Source: Pannonibacter carbonis
GTDB taxonomy: Bacteria; Pseudomonadota; Alphaproteobacteria; Rhizobiales; Stappiaceae
Direction: 5' to 3'
Length of the DNA stretch: 64,000 nucleotides
Assembly (NCBI RefSeq): GCF_003012935.1
Contig: NZ_PUDR01000001.1
Coordinates: 324,182 to 388,181 of the forward strand
Below the pieces are notes generated by a model that was given only the letters and a program-made list of their open reading frames with translations, made no database searches and was not told the origin of the DNA. Numbering within the stretch: position 1 is the stretch's first letter; every line of letters starts with the position of its first letter. Below, piece by piece: positions 13,442 through 22,886 of the stretch. A program made the position numbers and the translations under genes.

Positions 13442-14455
13442 ATGCACAGTGCACATCTTCCGGCGCAGGACGCCGGACTGGCGGGCGATGCAGAGGCAAG
13501 CCTTGCGTCCGCAGACCGCACCATTGAGACCGAGATTGCCGCCCTCACCGCCCTGCGCGCTGCGCTGCGCAACGGGCTTGGTGCGCCCTTTGCCCGAACC
13601 ATCGCCCTGATGCGCGGCATTCGCGGCCGCGCGATCATCACCGGCATCGGCAAGAGCGGTCACATCGGCACCAAGATGGCGGCCTCGCTCGCCTCCACCG
13701 GCACGCCGGCGTTCTTTGTCCATGCCAGCGAAGCCAGTCATGGCGACCTCGGCATGATCACGTCCGATGACGTGGTCGTGGCGCTGTCCTGGTCCGGCGA
13801 GACGACGGAACTGGCCAGCATCATTGGCTACACCCGCCGTTTCCGCGTTCCGCTGATAGCGATCACCTCGTCCGAGACCAGCGCCCTTGGCAAGGCAGCC
13901 GACATCGTCCTCGCCCTGCCCAAGGTGACGGAAGCCTGCCCGCATGGCCTCGCTCCGACGTCCTCGACCCTGTTGCAGCTGGCAATCGGCGACGCGCTGG
14001 CCGTAGCGCTGCTTGAGGCCCGCGGCTTCACCGCACAGGACTTCCGGGTGTTTCATCCGGGCGGCAAGCTGGGCGCCAGCCTGCGCCTTGCCCGGGACAT
14101 CATGCATTCCGGCGCCAGCGTTCCGCTGATCAGCCTGGGCGCCCCGATGCGCGATGCCATCGTGCTGATGACGCAGAAGGGGTTCGGCGTGGTCGGTGTC
14201 ACCGATCCGGATGGAAAGCTGGTCGGCATCGTCACGGACGGTGACTTGCGCCGGCACATCTCGACGAATTTCCTCGACAAGTCCGTCGACGAAATCATGA
14301 CGCGCAAGCCGAAGTCCATTTCCGGCGACTTGCTGTCAGCGGCGGCGCTCGAGTTCATCAACGCGGCCCAGATCACGTCTGTCTTCGTCGTCGACAATGA
14401 CTGCCCGATCGGCATCATTCACCTGCACGACCTGTTGCGCATTGGCGCAGCGTGA
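13442..14455 (+). CDS. kdsD: D-arabinose 5-phosphate isomerase (KpsF/GutQ family)
   Basis: 337 residues. The enzyme converts ribulose 5-phosphate to arabinose 5-phosphate, the first step to Kdo for lipopolysaccharide. SIS domain at about 45-185 with GIGKSGHIGTKMAASLAS, FFVHASEASHGDLG and ALSWSGETTEL, then two CBS domains (DIMHSGASVPLI..., and DEIMTRKPKSISGD...) to the end. These are the standard family architecture and length. I start at the ATG 13442 after an AGGAC site; the open frame extends 50 codons upstream but with no homology. Divergent from the outer-membrane barrel gene. Confidence 0.95.
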   Translation: MHSAHLPAQDAGLAGDAEASLASADRTIETEIAALTALRAALRNGLGAPFARTIALMRGIRGRAIITGIGKSGHIGTKMAASLASTGTPAFFVHASEASHGDLGMITSDDVVVALSWSGETTELASIIGYTRRFRVPLIAITSSETSALGKAADIVLALPKVTEACPHGLAPTSSTLLQLAIGDALAVALLEARGFTAQDFRVFHPGGKLGASLRLARDIMHSGASVPLISLGAPMRDAIVLMTQKGFGVVGVTDPDGKLVGIVTDGDLRRHISTNFLDKSVDEIMTRKPKSISGDLLSAAALEFINAAQITSVFVVDNDCPIGIIHLHDLLRIGAA

Positions 14456-14579
14456 TTTGCAGATTGCAAGGCCTACACATATTCGTGCTTTGTGCATTAG
14501 CGATTGATTAGCCAAACGCTGCCTACACTCCGGCCCAAAGGTTGGGGGCAGATCGCCCCGGTACAGTCGGGTCGCGTGG

Positions 14580-15347
14580 ATGGATCTTGGTACACTTCTC
14601 GGGATCGTGGGATCCTTTGTGGTTGTCGCGGTGGCGATCCTGCTGGGCGGCAGTTTCAGTCAGTTCGTCGACATTCCGTCGATCCTGATCGTGTTCGGCG
14701 GTGGGTTCGCGGCAACCTTGATCCGCTTTCCGCTGGCCGGCATTGGCGGAGCGTTCGTGGTGGGCGGCAAGGTTGCCTTCACCAGCAAGAACATCAAGCC
14801 GCGCGACCTGATCGAGGAAATCAGCAACCTTGCAGAGATCGTCCGCAAGTCCGGGCCACTCGGGCTGGAGAATGTCGACGTCTCCGATCCGTCGCTGGCC
14901 AAGGGCGTGCAGTATATCGCCGATGGCTATGAACTGGACTTCATTCGCGAATCCATGGAGCGCGAACGGGACCTGACCCTGTCGCGCCTGTCGGAAGGCA
15001 AGCGCGTGTTCAAGGCCCTCGGCGACAGCGCCCCGGCCTTCGGCATGATCGGAACGCTGGTCGGTCTGGTGCAGATGCTTGCCAATATGGATGACCCGTC
15101 AGCCATCGGCCCCGCCATGGCCATCGCGCTGTTGACGACGCTTTACGGCGCGCTGGTTTCCAACATCTTGTGCCTTCCCGTTGTCGACAAACTGGATTCC
15201 AAATTCGATGTCGAGGAACTCAACCAGACCCTGATCATCGACGGCATTACCCAGATCCGCGAGAACAAGTCGCCCGCGTTGATCAAGGAAATGCTGATTG
15301 CCTATCTGCCCGAGAAGGCACGCGCCGGCCTGATGGACGCGGCGTAA
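14580..15347 (+). CDS. MotA/TolQ/ExbB-type proton channel subunit (MotA/PomA-like)
   Basis: 255 residues with four predicted membrane segments: about 4-24 and 32-50 at the N-terminus, and about 150-172 and 180-203 near the C-terminus. The arrangement and the conserved block GKRVFKALGDSAPAFGMIGTLVGLVQML match MotA/PomA stator proteins. The charged cytoplasmic loop (about 60-145) is the part that would touch a flagellar rotor. It is followed 28 bp later by a MotB-like partner. No other flagellar gene is present in the window, so it could be a second stator or a motor for another system. Ion specificity cannot be told from sequence alone. Confidence 0.88.
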   Translation: MDLGTLLGIVGSFVVVAVAILLGGSFSQFVDIPSILIVFGGGFAATLIRFPLAGIGGAFVVGGKVAFTSKNIKPRDLIEEISNLAEIVRKSGPLGLENVDVSDPSLAKGVQYIADGYELDFIRESMERERDLTLSRLSEGKRVFKALGDSAPAFGMIGTLVGLVQMLANMDDPSAIGPAMAIALLTTLYGALVSNILCLPVVDKLDSKFDVEELNQTLIIDGITQIRENKSPALIKEMLIAYLPEKARAGLMDAA

Positions 15348-15375
15348 CCCGAACGGCAAGCAAGGAGGCCCGGAC

Positions 15376-16227
15376 ATGGCCCGAAAGAAACCGGCAGGCG
15401 GCGGCGCACCCGAATGGCTTGTGACCTTCGCCGACCTGATGTCGCTGCTGGTGTGCTTTTTCGTGCTCATCATCTCCTTCTCCATCCAGGACAAGCAGAA
15501 GATGCAGATCGTTGCCGGCTCGATGAAGGACGCCTTCGGCGTGAAGGAGACTTCCAAGCGTGACGGCGTCATCGAGATCCAGGGCACGCCGGTGCGCGAC
15601 TACATGAAAAGCATCAGCCAGGCACCGCAGGAGATGGACTCAGACTTCGCCTCCGAGCCGCATGAACAGAAAAGCAAACAAGGCCCGGAAGCCAACACCC
15701 ATGACACGGTGGAAGCGGACATCGAGCGCTCGCGCCAGTTTGCGACAGCTGCCGCCTCCCTGCGCCAGGCCCTGCAGGAAATGCCGGAAATCACCGAAAT
15801 CTCGCAAAATATCATCTTCGAGGAAACCGAAGACGGACTCAACATCATGATCGTCGACCAGGACGGCCGGGCCATGTTCCGCGAAGGGTCGAAATACCCT
15901 TACGAGACCACGCGCCGCCTGCTGACGCGGCTGGCTCCGGTCCTGTCCGAGATGCCGAACCGGATCGAAATCACGGGGCACACCACCACCGGCAGTTCAG
16001 CCGTGGATCCATCCTACACCGGGTGGGAACTGTCCAGTGACCGCGCCAATGTGACACGGCAGATCCTGACCGAATATGGCGTGCCGCAGGACCAGATCTT
16101 CTCCGTGGTGGGCAAGTCGGACAGCGAGCCGCTGTTTCCGAATGACCCGTTCCTGGCCGCCAACCGCCGCATCGCCATCCTGCTGATGGCCGAGGCGCCG
16201 CCGCTGCCGCTCGGACATAATCCGTAA
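15376..16227 (+). CDS. MotB/PomB-like stator protein with OmpA peptidoglycan-binding domain
   Basis: 283 residues. Short N-terminal tail, then a single membrane helix (about 14-37) carrying the ion-binding aspartate Asp20 in LVTFADLMSLLVCFFVLIISF. A low-complexity linker (about 75-120) leads to the OmpA/MotB domain at about 150-270. That domain has RIEITGHTTTG and the helix YTGWELSSDRANVTRQILTEYGV, typical of peptidoglycan-anchored stators. An AAGGAGG site lies just upstream of the ATG. It pairs with the MotA-like gene before it. The MotB domain has HTTTG where many members have HTDN, a mild variation. The stop codon lies four bases from the stop of the convergent nfeD. Confidence 0.88.
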   Translation: MARKKPAGGGAPEWLVTFADLMSLLVCFFVLIISFSIQDKQKMQIVAGSMKDAFGVKETSKRDGVIEIQGTPVRDYMKSISQAPQEMDSDFASEPHEQKSKQGPEANTHDTVEADIERSRQFATAAASLRQALQEMPEITEISQNIIFEETEDGLNIMIVDQDGRAMFREGSKYPYETTRRLLTRLAPVLSEMPNRIEITGHTTTGSSAVDPSYTGWELSSDRANVTRQILTEYGVPQDQIFSVVGKSDSEPLFPNDPFLAANRRIAILLMAEAPPLPLGHNP

Positions 16228-16230
16228 GGA

Positions 16231-16683
16231 TCAGGCCGGCGTCACAACAAGCTGGGCGCCTTCGACCCGCACAACCTTTACACGGGTGCCTGCGGCAAGA
16301 TCGGGCCCGGTAACGCGCCAGACGGTATCGTCCACCGACAGTCGGCCGCTGCTTTCTACCAGCGGTTCGGCCAGGACGAATTCGCGGCCGATGTACCGGC
16401 TGCCGCGCATGTTCAGGTGCGGATCGCCAACGCTGGCCTCGCCCTTGCGCAACAGGCGCCGGCCAACGACAAGATTGAGCAGCGCCAGGAAAATGAACAG
16501 GCCAAGCGCCACCTGCCAGGACAGATCGACGATCAGCGCTAGCGTGCCGACCAGAAACGCGGCAATGCCGAACCAAAGGAAGAAGGTGCCAGGCAGCACC
16601 ACTTCCAGAGCAATCAGGCCAAGCCCCAGGAGCCACCAGTTCCAGGGGCCCAGTTCAAACAGGATGCGCTCGAACAGACCCAT
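16231..16683 (-). CDS. NfeD-family membrane protein
   Basis: 150 residues: three closely spaced membrane helices (about 14-34, 36-54, 56-75), then a soluble OB-fold-like NfeD C-terminal domain with GRAGVAEPLV-like strand order (GREFVLAEPLVESSGRLSVDDTVWRVTG). This is the short, protease-lacking NfeD class that pairs with stomatin-like SPFH proteins. It starts three bases after the qmcA stop on the same strand, the classic ybbJ-ybbK arrangement. Role: probably an assembly or anchoring partner for the SPFH oligomer in membrane quality control. Confidence 0.9.
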   Translation of the reverse strand: MGLFERILFELGPWNWWLLGLGLIALEVVLPGTFFLWFGIAAFLVGTLALIVDLSWQVALGLFIFLALLNLVVGRRLLRKGEASVGDPHLNMRGSRYIGREFVLAEPLVESSGRLSVDDTVWRVTGPDLAAGTRVKVVRVEGAQLVVTPA

Positions 16684-16686
16684 CAG

Positions 16687-17679
<993 letters not shown>

Positions 17680-17773
17680 ACCGGGCTCCCGTGTTCCGCG
17701 TCCGAAAAATCGCGCGGAGTATGCGACGGATCGCCGTCGAGGGCTAGCGCCAAAGGTGCAAAGTTGCGCAGCA

Positions 17774-17798
17774 CCGTCCCGGCGATAGGCCGGGACGG
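17774..17798 (-). promoter_or_regulatory. Perfect 10-bp hairpin between hemH and qmcA
   Basis: CCGTCCCGGC (17774-17783), loop GATAG, GCCGGGACGG (17789-17798). It lies 71 nt after the hemH stop on the coding strand with no T-run behind it. It may end the hemH message in a factor-dependent way or simply mark its 3' end. Confidence 0.5.
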
Positions 17799-17868
17799 CG
17801 GGTTCCATGCCGAAACAGATGATCGTCCATGCCAGCGCAATGGGCGATGCTGCTGGACCGGATAGCCG

Positions 17869-18948
17869 TTACAGCCAGCCGGACAGTTCACGCCGGACAA
17901 CGGCTTCGAGAACAGCCATGCCGAGATCGCTGTCATTGAGACAAGGAATGTGGGTGAAGTTGTCGCCGCCCGCCTCGTGGAAAATCTCGCCCGCTTCACC
18001 GGCAATTTCCTCAAGCGTTTCAAGGCAGTCGGCGACAAAGCCCGGGTTCATCACGGCGATGTTCTTGACCCCGCCCTTGCCGAGGGCCTCGACGGTCTTG
18101 TCGGTATAGGGCTGCAGCCACTCTTCCGGACCGAAGCGCGACTGGAAGGTGACGCGCAGCTTCTCCTTGTCCATGCCGAGACGTTCGCGCATCAGACGCG
18201 TCGTCTTCATGCACTGGCAGTGATAGGGATCACCCTTCTTGAAGTAGGACTGCGGGATACCGTGATAGGAGGTCAGGATCACGTCCGGCTCGAAGTCGAG
18301 CCCGGCAAGATGCTGCTCGACCGACTGGGACAGCGCCTCAATATAAACCGGGTCATCGTGATACGGCGGCACGGTGCGTATCGCCGGCTGCCAGCGCATC
18401 TCAAGCAATGCCCTGCACACCTCGTCATTGACGGTCGCCGTGGTGGCTGCGGCATATTGCGGATAAAGCGGGAAGATCAGGATCCGGTCGCAGCCTTCGG
18501 CCTTGAGATGCTCCAGCCGCGAACGGATCGAGGGCGTGCCGTAGCGCATGGCCCAGTCGATCATCAGGCGCCCGCTCTGGGTCCCCATCTGCTGGGTCAG
18601 CTTGTCCGACTGGTTACGCGTGATGGTGCGCAGCGGCGACTCGTCGAGTTCCTTGTTCCAGATCTCCTCATAGGCCTTGCCGGACTTCTTCGGCCGCGTC
18701 ATCAGCACGATGCCATAAAGGATCGGGTACCAGAGCGCCTTCGGCCATTCGATGACGCGCTTGTCGGACAGGAATTCGCGCAAATACCGGCGCATCGGCC
18801 AGTAGGACGTGCCATCCGGCGTTCCGAGGTTGACCAGCAGCACACCGATCTTGCCGGTTTTTACCTGTGGGTGGTCTGCCGGCAGGCGGACGGCGCGCAT
18901 CTCCTCGCCGGCATTGGCCGGCATCTTGGGCGAGAACTGCAGTGTCAT
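17869..18948 (-). CDS. hemH: Ferrochelatase
   Basis: 359 residues. Inserts Fe(II) into protoporphyrin IX, the last step of protohaem synthesis. Family blocks are visible in order: GVLLVNLGTPD near residue 36, FLSDKRVIEWP, FPLYPQYAAATTATV, the active-site ILTSYHGIPQSYFKKGDPY with the catalytic His, TFQSRFGPEEWLQPYTD and VMNPGFVADCLETLEE. The protein has an N-terminal extension of about 30 residues before the first block. The region upstream (18949-19106) contains a perfect 14-bp palindrome. Monocistronic or with qmcA-nfeD downstream. Confidence 0.96.
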   Translation of the reverse strand: MTLQFSPKMPANAGEEMRAVRLPADHPQVKTGKIGVLLVNLGTPDGTSYWPMRRYLREFLSDKRVIEWPKALWYPILYGIVLMTRPKKSGKAYEEIWNKELDESPLRTITRNQSDKLTQQMGTQSGRLMIDWAMRYGTPSIRSRLEHLKAEGCDRILIFPLYPQYAAATTATVNDEVCRALLEMRWQPAIRTVPPYHDDPVYIEALSQSVEQHLAGLDFEPDVILTSYHGIPQSYFKKGDPYHCQCMKTTRLMRERLGMDKEKLRVTFQSRFGPEEWLQPYTDKTVEALGKGGVKNIAVMNPGFVADCLETLEEIAGEAGEIFHEAGGDNFTHIPCLNDSDLGMAVLEAVVRRELSGWL

Positions 18949-19064
18949 GGGTACTCCGGAGCACGGACAGCGGCACGGGGCCGCGCATTATTATTTGCGG
19001 CAACATAAGTCACACACAATTCTTGTCCAGTACGCCCGTTTCCCCATGGCAGATCAGTACATGA

Positions 19065-19078
19065 GCTGATCGATCAGC
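19065..19078. promoter_or_regulatory. Perfect 14-bp palindrome upstream of hemH
   Basis: GCTGATCGATCAGC, 117-130 bases before the hemH start and 29 bases after the PaaK-like stop. It differs from an FNR box because the half-sites are separated by two bases rather than four. Could be an operator for hemH; no regulator is identified. Confidence 0.35.
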
Positions 19079-19106
19079 AATCCGGACCCGCCTGTGACAG
19101 CGTGCC

Positions 19107-20357
19107 TCAGGCGGGAGCCGCCGCGTAATCGCGTTCGTCAACGATGACCTTGCCGTCATTCGGCAGGCTGCCGACAGGCACGAGTGTCACGGCGCCCTTC
19201 AGCTTGGTCACATCGCGCAAGGTGTCGGCGACCCGGGCGGCGAGCCCGTCGTCAATGACCGGAACCTCAGCGTGAAGCGCCATCACATCCTGCTCGTCAC
19301 GCCGGGAGACCGACAGGCGTGCCTTGACGAGTTCCGGGTGCCGCCCGGTGATTTCGGCAATCTGAACCGGATCGACGAACATGCCCTTGATCTTGGTGCG
19401 CTGGTCGGCACGGCCGAGCCAACCGGCCAGCCGCATGTTGGTCCGCCCGCAGGCCGACTGTCCCGGCAAGATGGCTGACAGGTCACCGGTTCCGAAGCGC
19501 AGCATTGGATAGGCGCGCTTGAAGGTGGTGACCACGAGTTCGCCCACCTCGCCATCAGCCACCGGCGTGCCGGTCCCCGGGCGAACGATTTCAACGATGC
19601 AGTCCTCGTTGACGATCATGCCGTCCGCCACCTCGGATTCGTAGGCAATGACGCCGAGTTCGGCGGTAGCATAGCACTGGCGCACGGTGACGCCGCGCGC
19701 CGCATAATCCGCGCGAAGAGACGGGAACAGGGCGCCGCCGGAGACAAGGGCGCGCTTGATCGACGAGGCATCGCGGCCAAGGTCGCGGGCCTTGTCGAGG
19801 ATCACCTTGAGAAAGTCTGGCGTGCCGACATAGGCGTCCGGCTGCAGGATGGCGACGGCCTCGACCAGCATTTCGGTGTTGCCGACGCCGGCCGGGAAGA
19901 CAGTACAGCCGAGTGCCCGAGCGCCGTGATCGAGCAGGAAACCGCCCGGCGTCAGGTGGTAGGAGAAGGTGTTGAACACCACATCGCCGGGCGAGAAGCC
20001 GGCAGCCGCAAGTGCCCGGGCGGAGTTCCAGGGATCGTCCCCCTCCGGCTGCGGTTCGAAGATCGGGCCGGGCGACATGTAGACTCGCGGCGCGCCCTTC
20101 ATGTCGCCGGAGAGGAAGCCACCGAACGGTGGATGCTGCTTCTGCAGCGCCATGAGATCCGACTTGCGCAGCACCGGCAGGCCGGTCAGCGCAGCACGCG
20201 AGGAGATGGACGCCGGATCCACACCGGCAAGATGGCGGGCCCAGCCGGGTGCTGTGCGAATGGCATGGGCAATGGCATCCGGAAGCCGGGCAAAAAGCTC
20301 TGCCTCGCGCTGCGCCGGTGGCTGCCGGTCGCGCGCCTCGAATTGTTCACCGGTCAT
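19107..20357 (-). CDS. PaaK-like AMP-forming CoA ligase
   Basis: 416 residues of the phenylacetate-CoA ligase branch of adenylate-forming enzymes (acid + ATP + CoA to acyl-CoA). The central block GDVVFNTFSYHLTPGGFLLDHGARALGCTVFPAG and the VGTPDFLKVILDKA and LVSGGALFPSLRA segments are typical. The adenylate-binding motif is CYATAELGVIAYE, and LRFGTGDLSAI and GWLGRADQRTKIKGMFVDP mark the C-terminal hinge. The sequence is shorter and more divergent than true PaaK, so phenylacetate is not assured as substrate. The ATG at 20357 follows a GAGGA site. Last gene of the liv cluster, 105 bp after livF, separated by a hairpin. Confidence 0.85.
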   Translation of the reverse strand: MTGEQFEARDRQPPAQREAELFARLPDAIAHAIRTAPGWARHLAGVDPASISSRAALTGLPVLRKSDLMALQKQHPPFGGFLSGDMKGAPRVYMSPGPIFEPQPEGDDPWNSARALAAAGFSPGDVVFNTFSYHLTPGGFLLDHGARALGCTVFPAGVGNTEMLVEAVAILQPDAYVGTPDFLKVILDKARDLGRDASSIKRALVSGGALFPSLRADYAARGVTVRQCYATAELGVIAYESEVADGMIVNEDCIVEIVRPGTGTPVADGEVGELVVTTFKRAYPMLRFGTGDLSAILPGQSACGRTNMRLAGWLGRADQRTKIKGMFVDPVQIAEITGRHPELVKARLSVSRRDEQDVMALHAEVPVIDDGLAARVADTLRDVTKLKGAVTLVPVGSLPNDGKVIVDERDYAAAPA

Positions 20358-20385
20358 GGCTCTGTCCTCGCTCGCCTTGTCCCGC

Positions 20386-20414
20386 CTCCCCATGGTTGCC
20401 AGCAACCTGGGGAG
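20386..20414 (-). promoter_or_regulatory. Near-perfect 13-bp hairpin between livF and the PaaK-like gene
   Basis: CTCCCCA-T-GGTTGC (20386-20399) pairs with GCAACC-TGGGGAG (20402-20414), leaving one bulged T and a two-base loop. It sits 48 nt after the livF stop. There is no T-run, so it is not a standard terminator. It belongs to the series of intercistronic hairpins in this cluster. Confidence 0.55.
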
Positions 20415-20462
20415 TGTCTGTTGTACGTCGCGCGCACCTCTCGGCACCGAGCCGGCCTTGCC

Positions 20463-21305
20463 TCAGGCAAGCCAGCGCTTGCGACGCTTGTAGTGTTTCA
20501 CGTCCCGGAAGGAGCGACGGCCCTCCCCGCCCACGCCGAGGTAGAACTCCTTCACGTCCTCGTTCTCGCGCAGCGACCTGGCATCGCCGTCCAGCACAAT
20601 GCGGCCGGATTCAACGATGTAGCCGTAGGTGGCGTAGCGCAGGGCGATGTTGGTGTTCTGCTCGGCCAGCAGGAACGACACGCCCTGCTGCTCGTTGAGC
20701 TGCTTCACGATCTCGAAAATTTCCTCGACCAGCTGCGGCGCAAGACCCATGGACGGCTCGTCCAGGAGGATCATGCGCGGCCGGCTCATCATCGCCCGCC
20801 CGACAGCACACATCTGCTGCTCGCCGCCGGAGGTGTAGCCGGCCTGGCTGTGCCGGCGTTCCTTGAGACGCGGGAAATACTCGTAGATCATCTCCAGATC
20901 GGCCTTGATCGCCCCCGAGCCGTCACGGCGGGTATAGGCGCCGGTCAGGAGATTTTCCTCAATGCTGAGGTGACCGAAGCAATGCCGGCCCTCCATCACC
21001 TGGATGCAGCCGCGCCGCACCAGATCATTGGGCGACAGGTCCTGGACATGCTCGCCCTTGAACTGGATGTTGCCCTTGGTGACATCGCCGCGCTCGGCCC
21101 CCAGAAGATTGGAGATGGCCTTCAGCGTCGTGGTCTTGCCGGCGCCATTGGCACCCAGCAAGGCCACGATGCCGCCTTCCGGAACCGTCAGGGACACGCC
21201 CTTGAGCACGAGAATGACGTGATCATAGATCACCTCGATATTGTTCACCGACAGGATGGGGCTGCTGCCGGTCGGGCCTGACGTGGTCGCTGCATGTGCG
21301 GACAT
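20463..21305 (-). CDS. livF: Branched-chain-amino-acid-type ABC transporter ATP-binding protein (LivF-like)
   Basis: 280 residues. Walker A GANGAGKTT at about 51-59, a Q-loop region IQVMEGRHCFGHLSIEENLL, the signature SGGEQQM near 160, Walker B MILLDEPSMGLAP at about 179-191 and a switch histidine replaced by Gln in LAEQNTN, as usual for LivF. A basic C-terminal tail (FRDVKHYKRRKRWLA) extends beyond classic LivF. Works with LivG, LivH, LivM and the binding protein encoded just upstream. The substrate is probably an acid activated by the two ligases of the cluster rather than an amino acid; this is inference from context. Confidence 0.92.
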   Translation of the reverse strand: MSAHAATTSGPTGSSPILSVNNIEVIYDHVILVLKGVSLTVPEGGIVALLGANGAGKTTTLKAISNLLGAERGDVTKGNIQFKGEHVQDLSPNDLVRRGCIQVMEGRHCFGHLSIEENLLTGAYTRRDGSGAIKADLEMIYEYFPRLKERRHSQAGYTSGGEQQMCAVGRAMMSRPRMILLDEPSMGLAPQLVEEIFEIVKQLNEQQGVSFLLAEQNTNIALRYATYGYIVESGRIVLDGDARSLRENEDVKEFYLGVGGEGRRSFRDVKHYKRRKRWLA

Positions 21306-21345
21306 GGAACTCGTCTCCGGTCTCGCGTCTCTGGTGTCCGGGAAG

Positions 21346-21372
21346 GATCCCGCCGCACGGTGCGGCGGGATC
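21346..21372 (-). promoter_or_regulatory. Perfect 12-bp hairpin in the livK-livF spacer
   Basis: GATCCCGCCGCA (21346-21357), loop CGG, TGCGGCGGGATC (21361-21372). It lies 40 bases upstream of the livF start, 62 nt after the livK stop. It has no T-run. The stem is perfect and very stable, suitable for 3'-end protection or partial termination after livK. Confidence 0.6.
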
Positions 21373-21394
21373 TGTCGTGTCTGGCTCAGGTCAA

Positions 21395-21444
21395 GCCGGG
21401 CTCAGTTCGGGCCCGGCCCGGCCATCGGCCGGGCTCAGTTCGGG
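21395..21444 (-). repeat. 17-bp direct repeat across the livK stop, enclosing an 8-bp hairpin
   Basis: GCCGGGCTCAGTTCGGG occurs at 21395-21411 and again at 21428-21444; the second copy contains the livK stop codon (21435-21437). Between them GCCCGGCC (21416-21423) pairs with GGCCGGGC (21427-21434) around loop ATC, directly after the stop. The duplication looks like a local slippage or tandem-copy event that placed a copy of the gene end in the spacer. Confidence 0.6.
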
Positions 21445-22760
21445 CAGGCTTCCGTGCGGACCGGCCAGGGCGCGTTCTTCTCCGCGTAGTCCTTGGCAGC
21501 GGCTTCCAGCAGCGGACGAACCTGCTCCTTCATCGGCTCGATCCAGTCGGTGGCCTTGACCCACTTCTTGCCGTCCCACTCCTGGATGAACACCGGATGC
21601 GAACCGGCATGATCCTCGCAGGTGACTTTCATCGGATGGGCAAAGCCGGCGAGGCCGATTTCTTCCAGGCGGGCTTCGGTCAGGTCGAGGGCTTCCAGGC
21701 CGATGCGCATGTCTTCGCCGGTCAGGACCTTCTTGCCGGTCTTTTCCTGCGCCGTGCGGATCGCCTCGGCGATGATCACAGAGTTGAGGACGCCGCGGTT
21801 ATAGAGCGCACCGCCGAAGGTTTCCGGATTGGTCTGCGACTTGCCGGCATCGACGACGAGGGTCTTGATGTCGCCAAGAGCCTTGAAGTCGGTTCCGACG
21901 CCGGAGAAGTTCAGGGTCTTGAAGCCCTTGGCAGCCTCACCGCCGGCCCCGGCGTCTTCCTCGCCTGCCGACCACCAGGCCGCGATGAATTTCTCCATCG
22001 GGAAGCGCGTCTTGACGGCTTCCTTCACGGCGGTCGGGTTCATCGCACCCCAGCCCCACATGACCATGTAGTCCGGGCGGTCGCGGCGGACATTCAGCCA
22101 CTGCGAGGCCTGGTTCTGCATTTCCTTGGCCGGAACCGGGTACTGCACGAGTTCGAAGCCATAGTCCTTGGCCAGCTGCTCCAGGAGCGGGATCGGCTCG
22201 CGGCCGAAGCCGGCGTCGAGGAAGATGTAGCCGATCTTCTTGCCCTTCAGCTTGTCGAGGCCGCCTTCCTGCTCGGCGATGTACTTGATGATGACCGAGG
22301 CGCCGTCCCAGTAGGTGACCGGCACGTTGTAGACCCAGGGGAAGGTGTTGCCGACGGCAGCGGCCGAGAGGCCGTAGCCCATGGACAGGACCGGGATCTT
22401 GTCGACGGCGGCTTTCGGGATGACCTGCAGCGTGATGCCGGTCGAATACGGGTTATAGACGAGCGCGCCCTTGCCCTTGGTGGCTTCGTAGCACTCGATG
22501 CCCTTCTGGCTGTCGTAGCCGGTCTCGCATTCCTCGATGGCGATCTTCACGCCGCCAATGCCACCGTCGCGCTCGTTGAGCATCTTCAGGTAGTCGTTCA
22601 TGCCGTTGGCAATGTGGATGCCGGAGCCGGCAAAGGCGCCCGTGCGATAGGTGAGCAGCGGGACGTAGTTGCTGTCCTCGGCCTGCGCCACGCCAGCCCC
22701 GAAGGGCGCAGCGAGGGTGAGCGACAATGCTGTTCCCAGTGCGAATGCTCTGAAGTTCAT
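21435..22760 (-). CDS. livK: Periplasmic substrate-binding protein of Liv-type ABC transporter
   Basis: 441 residues. Signal peptide MNFRAFALGTALSLTLAAPFG... with cleavage near AQA-EDSNY, then a Peripla_BP_6 type I binding fold: YVPLLTYRTGAFAGSGIHIANG, VKIAIEECETGYD, QKGIECYEATKGKGALVYNPYSTG, and so on. It is larger than LivK/LivJ (about 370) and belongs to the group found with fatty-acyl-CoA-ligase-linked clusters. Cys residues in IEECETGYDSQKGIECYE could form a disulfide. The ATG at 22760 precedes a clear signal sequence. Followed by two hairpins, so its message may be favoured over the rest of the operon. Confidence 0.9.
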   Translation of the reverse strand: MNFRAFALGTALSLTLAAPFGAGVAQAEDSNYVPLLTYRTGAFAGSGIHIANGMNDYLKMLNERDGGIGGVKIAIEECETGYDSQKGIECYEATKGKGALVYNPYSTGITLQVIPKAAVDKIPVLSMGYGLSAAAVGNTFPWVYNVPVTYWDGASVIIKYIAEQEGGLDKLKGKKIGYIFLDAGFGREPIPLLEQLAKDYGFELVQYPVPAKEMQNQASQWLNVRRDRPDYMVMWGWGAMNPTAVKEAVKTRFPMEKFIAAWWSAGEEDAGAGGEAAKGFKTLNFSGVGTDFKALGDIKTLVVDAGKSQTNPETFGGALYNRGVLNSVIIAEAIRTAQEKTGKKVLTGEDMRIGLEALDLTEARLEEIGLAGFAHPMKVTCEDHAGSHPVFIQEWDGKKWVKATDWIEPMKEQVRPLLEAAAKDYAEKNAPWPVRTEACPN

Positions 22761-22886
22761 CTTGTTTTCCTCCCAAATGACGGCCGGCCAAATGACGGCC
22801 GGGATATCCCGCGTCATCGAACCGACCTCAGGCCTCCTCCCCCGGGTCGGTTCGCTTCCCCGGTTGGCCAAGCGTGGATGGGCCCG

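Noticed and set aside
19065-19078. FNR box upstream of hemH
   Set aside because: The half-sites TGAT and ATCA are separated by two bases, not the four of the TTGAT-N4-ATCAA consensus; kept only as an unassigned palindrome.
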